From the NCBI RefSeq assembly GCF_047495875.1, contig NC_092471.1, forward strand, positions 20,271,209 to 20,335,208: 64,000 nt of DNA, in the 5' to 3' direction. Below, piece by piece: positions 36,530 to 47,884 of the stretch. This DNA is from Pithys albifrons albifrons. Its lineage: Eukaryota > Chordata > Aves > Passeriformes > Thamnophilidae. Each line of letters starts with the position of its first letter. Position 1 is the stretch's first letter. The position numbers and the translations under genes were made by a program. A model generated the notes under the pieces. That model saw only the letters and a list, made by a program, of their open reading frames with translations, was not told the DNA's origin and ran no database searches.

Positions 36530-36655
36530 AACATCCAAGGCCAGGCTGGATGGAGCTCTGAGAAACCTGGGCTAGAAGAAGATGTCCCTGCCTGTTGCAG
36601 GGGTTTGAAATGAGAAGAGCTTTAAAGGTCCTTTCCAACCCAAACCAGTCTGTGT
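36530..36655 (+). mobile_element. CR1 LINE, short diverged 3' fragment
   Basis: CATCCAAGGCCAGGCTGGAT, ATGTCCCTGCCTGTTGCAGG, ending AACCCAAACCAGTCTGTG. Confidence 0.72.
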
Positions 36656-36754
36656 TACAACATAAAGATTACACAGAGCTGCTGGAGCAAGTCTAAAGGA
36701 GGCCCCGGAGATGCTCCAGGGCTGGAGCTGCTCTGGAGCCAGGCTGGGAGAGCT

Positions 36755-37095
36755 GGGGTGGCACCTGGAGAAGAGGGGGCTCCAGGGACACCTGAGAGCC
36801 CCTTCCAGGGCATAAAGGGGCTCCAGCAGAGCTGGAGAGGGACTTGGGGCAAGGGATGAAAGGACAGGACACAGGGAATGGCTTCCCAGTGAGGGCAGGG
36901 ATGGATGGGATACTGGGAAGGAATTGTTGGCTGTGAGGGTGGGCAGGCCCTGGCACAGGTGCCCAGAGAAGCTGTGGCTGCCCCATCCCAGGCCAGGTTG
37001 GACAGGGCTTGGAGCAGCCTGGGCTGGTGGGAGGTGTCTCTGCCCATGGCAGGGGGTGGCACTGGGTGGGCTTTAAGGTCCCTTCCAACTCAAAC
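36755..37095 (+). mobile_element. CR1 LINE 3' fragment
   Basis: CACCTGAGAGCCCCTTCCAG, GGGCTCCAGCAGAGCTGGAG, GCCATCCCA-type block and GTGTCTCTGCCCATGGCAGG. The terminal tail is lost and replaced by unique sequence. Confidence 0.82.
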
Positions 37096-37289
37096 AGAGG
37101 CTTCCAACCCATCAGAGGCTTCTGGCACCACCCCAGGACTTTGCAGCTCCTGCAGAGCCATCGTGTCCCCACAGGAGCTGGAACCCTTCACTCTCTTTCC
37201 ACTCCATCACAGCCACTGTCACCTGCCTGGGATTTATCAAATGTAACTTGCAGACTGTGCATAAAATAAGGTGAAAAAAATTAAAGAAA

Positions 37290-38230
37290 GGGAAAAAGCC
37301 CATCTCTGCTTTCTGGCCTGGAGGAAACAAGAGCAGAGCCCTCTGCAGCAGCTGGCAGGGCGCTGTGCCCTCCCGCACTGCAGCTCCCGGTGCATCGCTG
37401 CCCCCGGGGCACGACTGTGTGCCCAGCCCTGCCACCCCCGCGGGCTCCGGGCAGTGCCAGCCCGCGCTGAGCGCTCCCAACACGGGTAATTAAATGCCCA
37501 GGAGCGCAGCCCGTCCAGCCTCGCTGAATTAACACGCCTGGGAGGGTTTCTCTCTGCACCGGAGCGATGCGGTGCGAGCCCAGCGGGCTTTCGGGCCAGA
37601 GCAGAGCGCGAGGCAACGCCTGTGAATTTTAGGATGGTGCTGGTGTAGTAAATAGGACATTAGTTGATCTGAGCGCTAATTAGGGCTCGTCCTCCCAGGG
37701 GATGGGGCAGGGGGTGTTTGGCTGGGAGGAGAGGGGGGTCGGTCTGGTACCCTGCGGGATCCCCGTGCCCAGCGCCTGTGTGGGATGCGGGACAGAGCAG
37801 GGAGGAGCAGGCGGTGCCACCCGGGGGAGGGTTCTGAGGGGCATCCAGACACTGCCCCCTCCCCCCGGGCGCTGCTTCCGTGAGCAGAAAGGAAAAGCGC
37901 CTGGGAAGAGGGAGGCAGGTCCATAAATCAGGGACTGCGGATGGCGGGAATGGCATTTACGGCTCCCCCGGCGCTGCCGGGGAATGATGCAGAGTCCAGC
38001 CCGGCTCTGCTCCCGGAGCATCTCGGCTGCTGTTACTCATCCCAAACCTCAATTGCTCTTTTGGGAAATGCTCCCGGTGCTGTGGCCTCACCCTCTGCCT
38101 GGCACAGGGCAGAGAGAACAGTGCCCTTCCCCTCTTCCCTGCACCTCCACCTCTGGCAGAGCAAACGGTGGAGGAACCGACACAGTGTGACTTTAAATTG
38201 GAGCAAAAGCTCTTGAATTTATCACTCACC
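37290..38230. promoter_or_regulatory. CpG-rich, unique block; possible CpG island or conserved regulatory cluster
   Basis: 37370-38030 is rich in CpG (GCATCGCTGCCCCCGGGGCA, GGAGCGATGCGGTGCGAGCC, GGCATTTACGGCTCCCCCGG) with interspersed TAAT-core words (GGGTAATTAAATG, GAGCGCTAATTAGGG). No exon with coding character was found, so this could be an enhancer cluster, an unannotated non-coding promoter, or just GC-rich unique DNA. Confidence 0.3.
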
Positions 38231-38871
38231 AAACCCCTGTCGCCCCAACATTGGGAGCTCTAATCACAACTCACCACCTGAGAGGTGTTTTTGTGGATTT
38301 AATAACTCCCAGGAATACCAGTTAACCCCAGGCCACGTGTGCTGACAATATCTCTCCTAGATCTTTGACAGCTTTGGGCACATTGCAAGCCTTTCCCTCA
38401 GCCAATATTCTCTATTTTATCCTGCTCTCACCTTCCCCTCAGCCAATATTTCTCTAACTTACTGAGATCTCACCTCTGGTCACCTAAAGAACAGCTTTGA
38501 TCCCATCATGTTGACAGGGCTGGGTGAGGGAGGGGATCAGCACTTCTGGGACAGGCTGGCCATAAAAGGGAACAGAAGATCTGGGAAAACTCCATGGAAT
38601 GTGCAGATGTCCTGGAGACTGCAGCATTCCAGCAGAAAGTTCAGGAGGCAGAGATTTAAGAGACCCTCCTCTCCCAGTTTGATGCAGTTCTGGTGAGCTG
38701 GGAAGTGTGAGAAGGTTCTCTGAGGGCCCAGAGCATCCAAGTAGCACATGCTGAAGTGGGCCAGTTTTCTGTGGAGCACCAAAATGGGGCAGGAGAAAAG
38801 GCTCTCCCCTGTCCTGGGCCCTTGGTATCACCCAAGTGTCTAAAAATGCTTTTCCCTCCTACCACCTTCCA
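38231..38871. other. Unique intergenic sequence
   Basis: AT-richer on the left (38231-38470), ordinary on the right; no gene recognised. Confidence 0.4.
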
Positions 38872-39050
38872 TAGAATCATGGGATGGTTTGGGTTGGAAA
38901 GGATCTCAAAGCCCAACCAGTGCCACCCCTGACATGGGCAGGGACACCTCCCACCAGCCCAGGGTGCTCCAAGTGTATCCAACCTGGCCTTGGACAGTCT
39001 CAGGGATGGGGCAGCCACAGCTGCTCTGCCCAATTTGTGCCACTTCAACT
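38872..39050 (-). mobile_element. CR1 LINE 3' fragment
   Basis: Starts AGAATCATGGGATGGTTTGG, then GACATGGGCAGGGACACCTC and GGGATGGGGCAGCCACAGCT. Confidence 0.85.
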
Positions 39051-39314
39051 GGACAAGTGACCACCCCAGAGGGAAGGTGGTCCAGCTCTTCCCACCATTG
39101 CCCATCCCATGGGAAGCCCCAGCTGGCAGTAGCCCAACCCCTCAGCCAAGGCACAAGAAGAAGAGAGAAGGTTTGGGCCAATCAAACAGGATTTAGGGGC
39201 TGGTGTTGTTTGGAAACAGCAGAAGGAACAAACAACTGTGTCATCCCAGAGCCCCTCCCATGGCTTGGAGTGAAGTGTCCTGGGGAGGTTCCTGGAGTCC
39301 TCTGCTTTCTGGGG

Positions 39315-39922
39315 TGTGCTGGTTTAAAGGTGAACCAGCAGGGGAAATGAACTCACCACAAGAGAGATTATAAGTCAGAGCTAAAATTTAATAATAATAT
39401 TACAATAAAAACACTGACACACAAGGGAAATTGCTTTCAACTCACAAAACCCCAGCAGTATAACCCAGTGTCCTGGGGCACAAACCCAAGGGGGTTTGTT
39501 TGCCCTTGTGCTGAGACCCCTGTGGTTCCCCCAAGTCCAGAGCAAAAGGAAATGAAAAACCTGTTGGTGCAGGCAAGGGCTGTGGGCTGGGCAAGAGCAG
39601 TGATCTCCTCCTGTCAAGGTCCTGCTGCTCCTCTGGATCCCAAGTCTTCTTACCCACCACTTATGTACCCTCAGGGAGCACCCAGTCCCTCCCCCTGGGA
39701 CTCACACAATGGGTGATTAACTCTGGGAGCCAGGGGGTGTTGAACTGTTGATGGCCCATTGGCAGCTCCGCCCCCTCAGGCTGGGTGTGAAGGTGATAAT
39801 GGCTCCCTGGGCAGCTGCTGCTAATGGCCCATTGTCCTTGGGGAATGAATAGAGGGGGTAGAACACACAGCTTTGATCACCCCCACACAGGGTTAGCTGG
39901 TCCCTCCTGCTCAACTAGGACA
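39315..39922 (-). mobile_element. Solo LTR, 608 bp, family A, class III type
   Basis: TG...CA element (TGTGCTGGTTTAAAGG to CTCAACTAGGACA) with perfect 5-bp duplications TGGGG at 39310-39314 and 39923-39927. It is the same family as the LTRs at 46085, 55870 and 59662, with internal deletions. Orientation is inferred from the ATTAAA-containing, T-rich end, which lies at the left here. Confidence 0.88.
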
Positions 39923-39927
39923 TGGGG

Positions 39928-40794
39928 CCCTTTGAAAAACAGAGCAGATGTCACTTTAAACAAAGACAATGCTGCCCTGGAGCCAGGAAGTCCTGGGGTA
40001 TCCGAGGAGAAGATCAAATGGAAGCCCTTCATGAAGTGTCAGCAGAAGGTGTCCTGACACTGTCAAAGGGTTTCCCTGAGTTTTGTTGGTCAGGTTCCAC
40101 CCCAGGCTGCACTTGCTGAGTTATCTCTCTCCTCCCTTCCTTTTCGGGCAAAATTCCCTGAGATGTCGCCCAGCCCTGAGGGCCACAAAGTGCCAGCTGT
40201 GGTGCCAGCTGTGTGCCCCCAGCTCCTGGGACCCCCCACACCAGGCTCCCACCCCCAGATGGACCTGGCAGGACTTGGGAAGCACTTCCAGCTCAGCCCT
40301 TTCTCCCACTGCTCCAAAACGTTGTGTAAACCATCCCCAAGTTTCTGTGCTTTGGTTGTCACCTCTGGTTTGGAAAAGATGCTTCATTTGAGAGATGAAG
40401 CAAGTGGAGAAGGAACACTGCACCCAAAATATTGTTTGCTGCCCAGCACAGCAGGGAAAGGGCAGATTGCTCCAGGAACACAAAGCTGATTGTCCAAACT
40501 GTTCCTAATTCTGCTGTTTCTTTTTTTCCCCCTCTGGAAATCACTCAACTCACCTTGAAAGACGTGGCAATGAGCATTGCAAGGGTTGTACCTTGCACAT
40601 GAGCCCCACTGGCTCCTGTCTGTGTGTCCAAAGCAGCAAACTCAGCCCTGAACTGCAGCACCCAAGGGGAGAAGAGACTCAAACCCATCGTTTTCCAAAA
40701 CTCCTGCCTGTTCCCCCAGCACAATTCACAAACAAGTCTGAATGGATTTATAACCAATCCCTTGCCTGACAGGGCTTTTAACTGCCAGGGGGCA
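39928..40794. other. Unique intergenic sequence
   Basis: No repeat family or gene recognised. Confidence 0.4.
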
Positions 40795-41028
40795 GGGTTA
40801 GGTGGGATATTGGGAAGGAATCCTTCCCTAGGAGGGTGGGCAGGCCCTGGCACAGGTTGGGCAGAGCAGCTGTGGCTGTCCCATCCCTGGAAGTGTCCCA
40901 GGCCAGGCTGGATGGGGCTTGGAGCAGCCTGGGACAGTGGGAGGTGTCCCTGCCCATGGCAGAGGGTGGGACTGGGGGTGCTTTAATGTCCTTTCCAACC
41001 CAAACCATTCCTGAATCCATGATCCTCA
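40795..41028 (+). mobile_element. CR1 LINE 3' fragment
   Basis: GGTTAGGTGGGATATTGGGA, GGGTGGGCAGGCCCTGGCAC, GTGTCCCTGCCCATGGCAGA, ending CCATTCCTGAATCCATGATC. Confidence 0.86.
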
Positions 41029-41399
41029 AGGACTGTCACACCCTGTAGTCTGACCCTGGCCAAGGCCATCAGCACCTCCAAGGGGACACAAAACCATCTC
41101 CTGTAGAACCTCAGCCTTCACCCTTCACCATCTGCAAACCTTCTCCAAATTTACATCCTCCAAAAAGATCATCACAGCCAGACAGAGGGAAAAAAAAATC
41201 AATATTTACACAGCAGAAATTGGGTTTTTTGGGGGCTTTTTGCACCCCCGGGGCAGGAAGGTTTGATTGTTTGGTGGAATGTGTCTGCACAGTCCCCACA
41301 CACAAAGCCATCGTTGTGGAGCTCCCAGGGACACACACAAAGCCATCGTTGTGGAGCTCCCAGGGACACGTTGCCACCCGGCAAAGGGAAGAGCAGCAG

Positions 41400-41960
41400 A
41401 CTGGGAAAGCATTTTGAGAGCTCAAATAAAGCTCAGTCAGTCAGGGATCCTCTTGATACCGAGTCAAGATGCATTTTGGATGAGCTGCTGTTTTATACAT
41501 GGGTTGCTCTGTGCTCCAGACGAGTCCCGTGGCGGGCGGGCGGGCGGGAGGGAGGGAGGGAGGGAAGGAAGGAGGGAGGGAGGGAGGGACACGGTGGGGG
41601 CAGAGCAGCTCCGGAATGGGTTTGATGGAGTTGTCACCACGGCTCCACGATGTCCAACCAAGCAGATGATTGCATCCACCACATCAATCATTTAGTGTCA
41701 TTAGACAAGAGGCTCTGTCACAAGATGAGCATCTCCTGCCTGGAAAATAAGTGTCTGTGCCCTGCCTTGGTGCCGAGGCATCAGCAGGGAGCCCGTTATC
41801 CTCCAGCTGGGATTGTTCCTGCCCGGAGGGGAGCAGGGACACAAGAACCCTCTTTTGCTCCCCAGATGTGCTGATGTGTTTAATCACTGAATTTGAGAGG
41901 TGCAGGATGCTCAAGAGTTTGCCACCGACCTGCAGGAAAAGCCAAACGCCTCCTGTGCTC
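41400..41960. promoter_or_regulatory. Unique block around a (GGGC/GGGA)n tract; possible regulatory element
   Basis: 41405-41510 and 41640-41760 are unique, with words such as CATCAATCATTTAGTGTCAT, around a tract of GGGC then GGGA units (41535-41590) with clear G-quadruplex potential. The flanks look like conserved non-coding sequence; not tested. Confidence 0.28.
41535..41590 (+). repeat. (GGGC)n(GGGA)n microsatellite
   Basis: GCGGGCGGGCGGGCGGGAGG followed by further GGGA units with two GGAA interruptions. Confidence 0.9.
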
Positions 41961-42029
41961 TGAGTTTGCTCTGTGGCTGCTCAGGGAGTGCCTGTCTGGG
42001 CAAAGTGGGCTCAGGGAGACAAATCTCAG

Positions 42030-42400
42030 CCTAAAATGGACGTGAGGGTGTGATGAATACAGACTTAATTCGTGTCAAGAACTTAATGAGACATTCTGTG
42101 TAGCTTGGTGAGGTAAAAATGTAGCAACAGAATGTCTATGAGCTTATCAAATAATGTAGAAAAAGTAGAAAAAGAACTACAGTTAATAACTAAGCAGCCT
42201 TTTGAAGTACAATAAATACAGTGCTGACCAAAGATAAGCTGAGAATACCCAAATACAATAGAGAGGGAACACAATCAAGAGAAAGAAGTACCTCAAGACA
42301 ACAGATAAGGCTTAACTAACAAGATTGTCTCTAGTTAAATTTTAAGATGACAATTCTCCTCAAGAAGACCCCAGCCCCATGACCACCGAGAAGCAACACA
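42030..42400. other. AT-rich unique block, possible old retroelement remnant
   Basis: Abrupt switch to AT-rich DNA (ACTTAATTCGTGTCAAGAAC to TTAAATTTTAAGATGACA) with no open frame. Could be an LTR remnant or foreign insertion; no terminal repeats or duplication found. Confidence 0.25.
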
Positions 42401-42424
42401 CAGAATCAGATGAAAGGATCAACA

Positions 42425-42976
42425 AGGCCAAGTGCAGGTCCTGCCCTGTGGCCACACCAACCCCCTGCAGCAGCACAGGGTGGGCACAGAGTGGCTGGAG
42501 AGCAGCCAGGGGGAAAGGGACCTGGGGGTTGGATTGACAGGAGGCTGAAGATGAGCCAGCAGAGTGTGCCCAGGTGGGCAAGAAGGCCAATGGCATCGTG
42601 GCCTGGCTCAGCAATGGGGTGGCAGCAGGCCCAGGGCAGTGACCCTTCCCCTGGACTCAGCACTGGGGAGGCCACACCTGGAGTGTTGTGTTCAGTTCTG
42701 GGCCCCTCAGGTCAGGAAAGAGATTGAGGGGCTGGAGCGGGGCCAGAGAAGAGCAACAAGGCTGGAGAAGGGACTGGATGTGGCACTGAGTGTCCTCTGA
42801 AACACCTCCAGGGACAGAGAATCCAACATGTCTTGATCCAACCCCACTGTGATCACCAGCCCAGGGCACAGAGTGCCCCACTCTGTGCCCCACTCTGTGC
42901 CCTGGGCTGGTGATCACAGTAGGGTTGGGTCAAGAGTTGGACTTGGAGATCTCAGAGGTCTCTTCCAACCCAAGTG
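42425..42976 (+). mobile_element. CR1 LINE 3' end with internal 42-bp inverted repeat
   Basis: From GCAGGTCCTGCCCTGTGGCC through GTGTTGTGTTCAGTTCTGGG (CR1 3' coding end region) to CTCTTCCAACCC. Arms at 42833-42874 and 42892-42933 form the hairpin (two mismatches). A second CR1 follows directly. Confidence 0.85.
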
Positions 42977-43428
42977 AGAAGAGCAACGAGGCTGGAGAAG
43001 GGACTGGAGCACAAGCCCTGTGGGGAGAGGCTGAGGGAGCTGGGGGTGTTCAGGCTGGAGAAGAGGAGGCTCAGAGGTGACCTCAGCACTGTCTGGAACT
43101 GCCTGAAGGGAAGTTCTGGCCAGGTGGGGGTTGGTCTCTTCTCCCAGGCACTCAGCAATAGGACAAGGGGGCACGATGGGCTCAAGCTCTGCCAGGGGAA
43201 ATTGAAGTTGGAGGTCAGAAAGAAATTCTTTGCAGAGAGAGTGCTCAGGCATTGGAATGGGCTGCCCAGAGAGGGGGTGGATTCCCCATCCCTGGAGGTT
43301 TTTCAACTGAGCTTGGCCGTGGCACTGAGTGCCATGATCTGGGAAAGGGACTGGGGTTGGACCAAGGGTTGGACTGGATGATCTCAGAGGGCTTTTCCAA
43401 CCCAATCCATTCTGTGATTTTGTGATCT
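42977..43428 (+). mobile_element. CR1 LINE 3' end, well preserved
   Basis: AGAGCAACGAGGCTGGAGAA to CCATTCTGTGATTTTGTGA. Near-identical to the minus-strand copy at 44358-44818. Confidence 0.92.
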
Positions 43429-44190
43429 CAAAGTAGAGAGAGAAGAAATCATTTATTGGAACTGGTTAAAAATAAACCCACTTTGACTGTATAAAAAGGA
43501 GTCTGTGAGCTCAAATGGGTGTCACTGATTGAGAAGAGACTCCCAGTGCACCCAGCGCTGGTTACTCTGTAGCTTTCATTATTTATAAAATTAAACTACC
43601 CTTTATACTGAGTGATTGGCTATTTGGGTGGTCGTGGGGTGGAGAACAGCAGAACAGCCCTGAACACACCTGGCATCCCCCAGGTTTCTCTCTGGCAGGA
43701 TGATTGAACTCCCTGGATTTGCAAACAGCAAGTGCCACACCTTCCTTTACTCACCAGCACTTGGTCGGGTCCCCAGGAAGAAACTTCTCATTCTGTCAGC
43801 TGCTAAATGAGGTCAGGAATTATTCACAGCCCAGAAATAATACATCCCCCTGCTCAGGCACTCCAGCCAGAAAGGCCCAGTCAAGGCATGAGCCATTATC
43901 CCAACAGCAGCTCGCCCTGGGAAGCTCATTTCCATCGAGAGCTGCACCTCGTGCCATCCATCTCCAGGGAACGGCACCAAAGAGCAGGGACAACTATTGA
44001 TCTGCTGTTAAGGAGATTAATTTGGGAACACTAATCACTGGGGGCTTGGCAGGAACAGTGGGTTTCCAGAGCCTGAGGAATTGGGAGCTGCTCTCACGGC
44101 TGGATTAAGGCACAGAGTGCTCTGGGAGGGCTTTGAAGGCAGGAAAGGCTGGCAAGGGGCATCCCACCCTGCACACACACAAGCACAGGG
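43429..44190. other. Unique sequence; possible regulatory element at 43700-44040
   Basis: Left part (43429-43640) is AT-rich with TATAAAAAGG near 43491. 43700-44040 is unique with words like TAAATGAGGTCAGGAATTAT and GGAGATTAATTTGGGAACAC. No coding exon. Confidence 0.35.
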
Positions 44191-44357
44191 TACAGAATCA
44201 CAGAATGGATTGGGTTGGAAAAGACCTCTGAGAGCATCAAGTCCAACCCTTGATCCAACCCCACTGTGATCACCAGCCCAGGACACTCTGTGCCCTGGGC
44301 TGGTGATCACAGTAGGGTTGGATCAAGACATGGTGGATTCTCACTCAGTGCCACATC
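44191..44357 (-). mobile_element. CR1 LINE end with internal inverted repeat
   Basis: ACAGAATCACAGAATGGATT start; arms at about 44250-44285 and 44290-44326. Same arrangement as 18346-18532. Confidence 0.85.
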
Positions 44358-44818
44358 CTTAGAATGACAGAATCATAGAATGGATTGGGTTGGAAAAGCC
44401 CTCCAAGATCATCAAGTCCAACCCTTGGTCCAACTCCAGTCCCTTTCCCAGATCATGGCACTCAGTGCCACGGCCAAACTCAGCTGAAAAACCTCCAGGG
44501 ATGGGGAATCCACCCCCTCTCTGGGCAGCCCATTCCAATCCCTGAGCACTCTCTCTGCAAAGAATTTCTTTCTGCTCTCCAACTTCAATTTCCCCTGGCA
44601 GAGCTTGAGCCCATCGTGCCCCCTTGTCCTATTGCTGAGTGCCTGGGAGAAGAGACCAACCCCCACCTGGCCAGAACTTCCCTTCAGGCAGTTCCAGACA
44701 GTGCTGAGGTCACCTCTGAGCCTCCTCTTCTCCAGCCTGAACACCCCCAGCTCCCTCAGCCTCTCCCCACAGGGCTTGTGCTCCAGTCCCTTCTCCAGCC
44801 TCCTTGCTCTTCTCTGTT
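44358..44818 (-). mobile_element. CR1 LINE 3' end, well preserved
   Basis: AGAATGACAGAATCATAGAA to CCTTGCTCTTCTCTG; full-length match to other copies over its 460 bases. Confidence 0.92.
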
Positions 44819-45000
44819 GGGTTGGAAGAGATGTCTGAGATCATCAAGTCCAACCCTTGGTCCAACTCCAGTCCCTTTACCAGATCATGGCACTCAGTGC
44901 CACGGCCAAGCTCAGCTGAAAAACCTCCAGGGATGGGGAATCCACCCCCTCTCTGGGCAGCCCATTCCAATGCCTGAGCACTCTCTCTGCAAAGAATTCC
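44819..45000 (-). mobile_element. CR1 LINE, truncated 3' end abutting the previous copy
   Basis: GGGTTGGAAGAGATGTCTGA to CTCTCTGCAAAGAATT. It lacks the terminal octamers, so its tail was probably lost when the neighbouring copy inserted. Confidence 0.85.
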
Positions 45001-46079
45001 AGGTGTCTGCCAACTTCTTGGCCCAGGATACCCTGGGGAGGATGTTCCTGGTAAGCCCTGAGGATGTTCATCACTGTGGTGTGATCCCCAGGAGGCTGCA
45101 CTGAATGTGGCACTACAAGGTGGGGGCACGGTGGCTTCTTGTCTCCTCTGGGGGGATTTATCACTTCATTATTTCATTTGGCAGGAAGCCCAAAAGGACA
45201 GGATGGAGATCAAGACCAGACAAGCTGGGGAGTTTTCCAGAGATTGGGAAAAAATATCAAACTAACTCCTTGCTGGTTGAATTTATTTCTCAACTTTTTG
45301 AGATGGGGTGGGCTGTAAAACTCTAAAAAGGGTACAAATGAGGACCCAGAGTGACATCTGAGCCCAGGGGAGCTGGGAGGAGAAGGGGAACCCATCCTGG
45401 TGCTGCTGCTGGGAGAGCAGAGTTTTCTGGAGGGTGTTTTTAACCCCCCTGAGCCTCAGCTGTGGTTTTCCAAGCCAGATTGGTGCCTGCACTGCTCGAC
45501 TACAAAAACACAAACGACGTTTCAATGCTTATTTTCACCCATTTCCATGAATTTTCCACTCAATTTCCAAGGTTTCAATGCTTGTTTTAACCTCAGTTTT
45601 CTCGGGGACAGCAGCCTGGCCAGGGCAGTTCAGGGTGAGGGGGGACAACTGAGAAGAAAATCCAATCCAGCTGAAGCAGAAATGAACAAACACAAGCTAT
45701 GGAGGGCCCCTCCAAGAAAAACCTCCTGGACATCTTCCCCTGCTGCTCTTACCCTTGGCAGAAACCCATCTTGCAGAGCTGTGACTTGTCACCATTCCCT
45801 CCCTGCTGCCAGCCTGGGTTGTGTCCTTCATCTCTCAGCCCAGCCTCAGGTTCCCTGCCTTCCCTCCTGAGAGCCTCATAAGCATAAAAACATCTTGGCC
45901 AGCTTCTTGTTTTATGCATGAGGAGAGTCTTTGGAAAGGAGGAGAAGTCATTTCAGAGTGTTGTGTGAGCTGAGGGCACTCGGTGGCACCTCCCAGCCCA
46001 TCCCAGAGCTGTGTCCCTCTGTCCCTCCAGCAGCCAAAAAACCTCACCCTGGGCTGGAACAAACTCTCTGGATGTCTGG
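45001..46079. other. Unique intergenic sequence
   Basis: No gene, LTR or tandem repeat recognised. Confidence 0.4.
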
Positions 46080-46084
46080 CCATG

Positions 46085-46783
46085 GGTCCTGGTTCAGCAA
46101 CTGGGACCACTTGGTGGGTGTGCCCAAAGCTGGGCATTCCAAACCCTCTGGGCCATTGCCCAGCAACTGTTCCCAATGGCCCATTGGCAGCAGCTGCCCA
46201 GGGCACAGCTGAGCCCTCAGGCTGGGAGCTGGCTGGGAAAGAAGCCTGGCAGAGGAGCTGGGAGAACTGCCCTGCAGGGGCTCCTTGGCACCTCCACACC
46301 CACCTGAGGGCTCAGCTCTGCCCATGGGCCAGCAACCATTCCAAAATCCCCCCTGACTGCCAGAGTCAGATCCCCCAGTGTGGAACTCCCTGCCCTGGGG
46401 GAGGGACTGGGGGCTCCCACCCAAACCTGAGGAGAGAAACTTGGGGTTTGGGACCTCTGGGACCACTCACTGGATCCAGAGGAGCAGCCCCTGGCCAGGA
46501 GGAGCCCCCCACTCTCCACCAGACTGTGCCATCATCTGCACCAACAGGTTTGTCCCTTCCTTTTCCTTTGGACTCAGAGGAACCACGTGGGGCTCAGCAC
46601 AGGGGCCACCAAACCCCCCTGTGTTTGTGCCCCAGGGGGTGGGTTACACTGCTGGGTTTGGGGGTTAAACCCAATTTCTCTTTGTGCCATTGCATTTATT
46701 GTAATATTGTTATTAAATTGTAACTCTGACTTATAATCTGTCTTGGGTTCATTTCTCTGCCTGTTTCCCTCTAAACCAGCACA
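46085..46783 (+). mobile_element. Solo LTR, 699 bp, family A, class III type
   Basis: Aligns along its length with the LTRs at 55870 and 59662. Ends CTCTAAACCAGCACA; the first base pair appears mutated from TG. Duplications CCATG at 46080-46084 and 46784-46788. ATTAAA near 46712 is the likely polyadenylation signal. Confidence 0.87.
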
Positions 46784-46795
46784 CCATGGAAAGAG

Positions 46796-46992
46796 CTGCT
46801 CCTCCAGTAACTCCAGTGCTGAGGCCCTGCCACAGGTTGGGTAGAGAAGCTGTGGCTGCCCCACCCCTGGATGTGTCCATGACCAGGTTTGAGCACCCTG
46901 GGCTGATGGGAGGTGTCCTTGCCCATGGCAGGGGGTGGAACGAGATGAGCTCCAACGTCCCTTCCAACCCAACCCATTCCATGATGTTTCAA
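46796..46992 (+). mobile_element. CR1 LINE 3' fragment
   Basis: GCCACAGGTTGGGTAGAGAA, GTGTCCTTGCCCATGGCAGG, ending CCCATTCCATGATGTTTC. Confidence 0.83.
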
Positions 46993-47884
46993 GTTCTTGG
47001 CTCTGAGCCAAGTGCAGCAAAGATCACTCAAACCTTTGGCTGCATGAGCAGAATCACTTCTCTGTGTGCACAGTGTCATTCAGGTGAACTCCAGGCACCT
47101 TCCTCAACATTCTGGTGCATCTCCAGGCTTGCAGGAGTTGCACATTTCCTTTTCTGAGCTGAGATGTACACTCACCATGCATTTTTCATAAAAGCCTATC
47201 TATATTCATGAAGTGGTTGATATGTCCTAGTTGAAGGGAGCTCGAGGGACCCAGTGAGGGCTCTGCAGGCTTTGGTTCCTCCTCTGCCTCAGCACTGCCT
47301 GGGAGGACATGAAATGCTTTGTCTGTTGTTACCTGGTCATAAAAATATCCTCCTTGTGAGAGATGAGAGTCCAGATGGTCCATGAGAGGCCGACCCACAC
47401 CCCTGTGAGAGGCTCCAGCACAGTGGGGTTAATCAATATAACAAACCCAATCCCACTCTGCAACAAGAAGAGGTCCAGAAATCAAAACCTTTTGGCATGT
47501 GGGTGAACACCAGCAGTGTTTCTAACACCCCAAAATAGATTCCTGGGGTAGTGGCTGCAAGTTGCTGTTCCCCCCAGCAAATTTAACCAATGGAGAAACC
47601 TCTGGACAAGGAGGGAGTGCTGGGATGGATCTGGAACATTAATTCTGGCTGTGTTATTGGTCCTGCTCTACCTGGACAACCTCTCTCTAATTTCAGTCAA
47701 GAAAATACTTTTTTTTTCCCTATAAAAGATGAGAAGAACTTCCAGGAGAAAACAAACTTTGGTGCTCCCAGTGAAGGACTCACCTGTGCAGCAGCCCCAG
47801 GTGCTGTTGGGGGGTTTGGAGCCACCCTGTCTGATCCCAGTCCTCATGGAGCAGCCAAAGCAGGGCTGTTCCATCCAGGAGGGC
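46993..47884. other. Unique intergenic sequence
   Basis: 47150-47240 is AT-rich with TTTTCATAAAAGCCTATCTA; otherwise nothing recognisable. Confidence 0.4.

Noticed and set aside
35535..36531. Cys/Pro-rich frames of about 280-313 codons resembling a keratin-like or metallothionein-like protein
   Set aside because: Purely the 31/39-bp repeat read in three frames; no start context or non-repeat domain.
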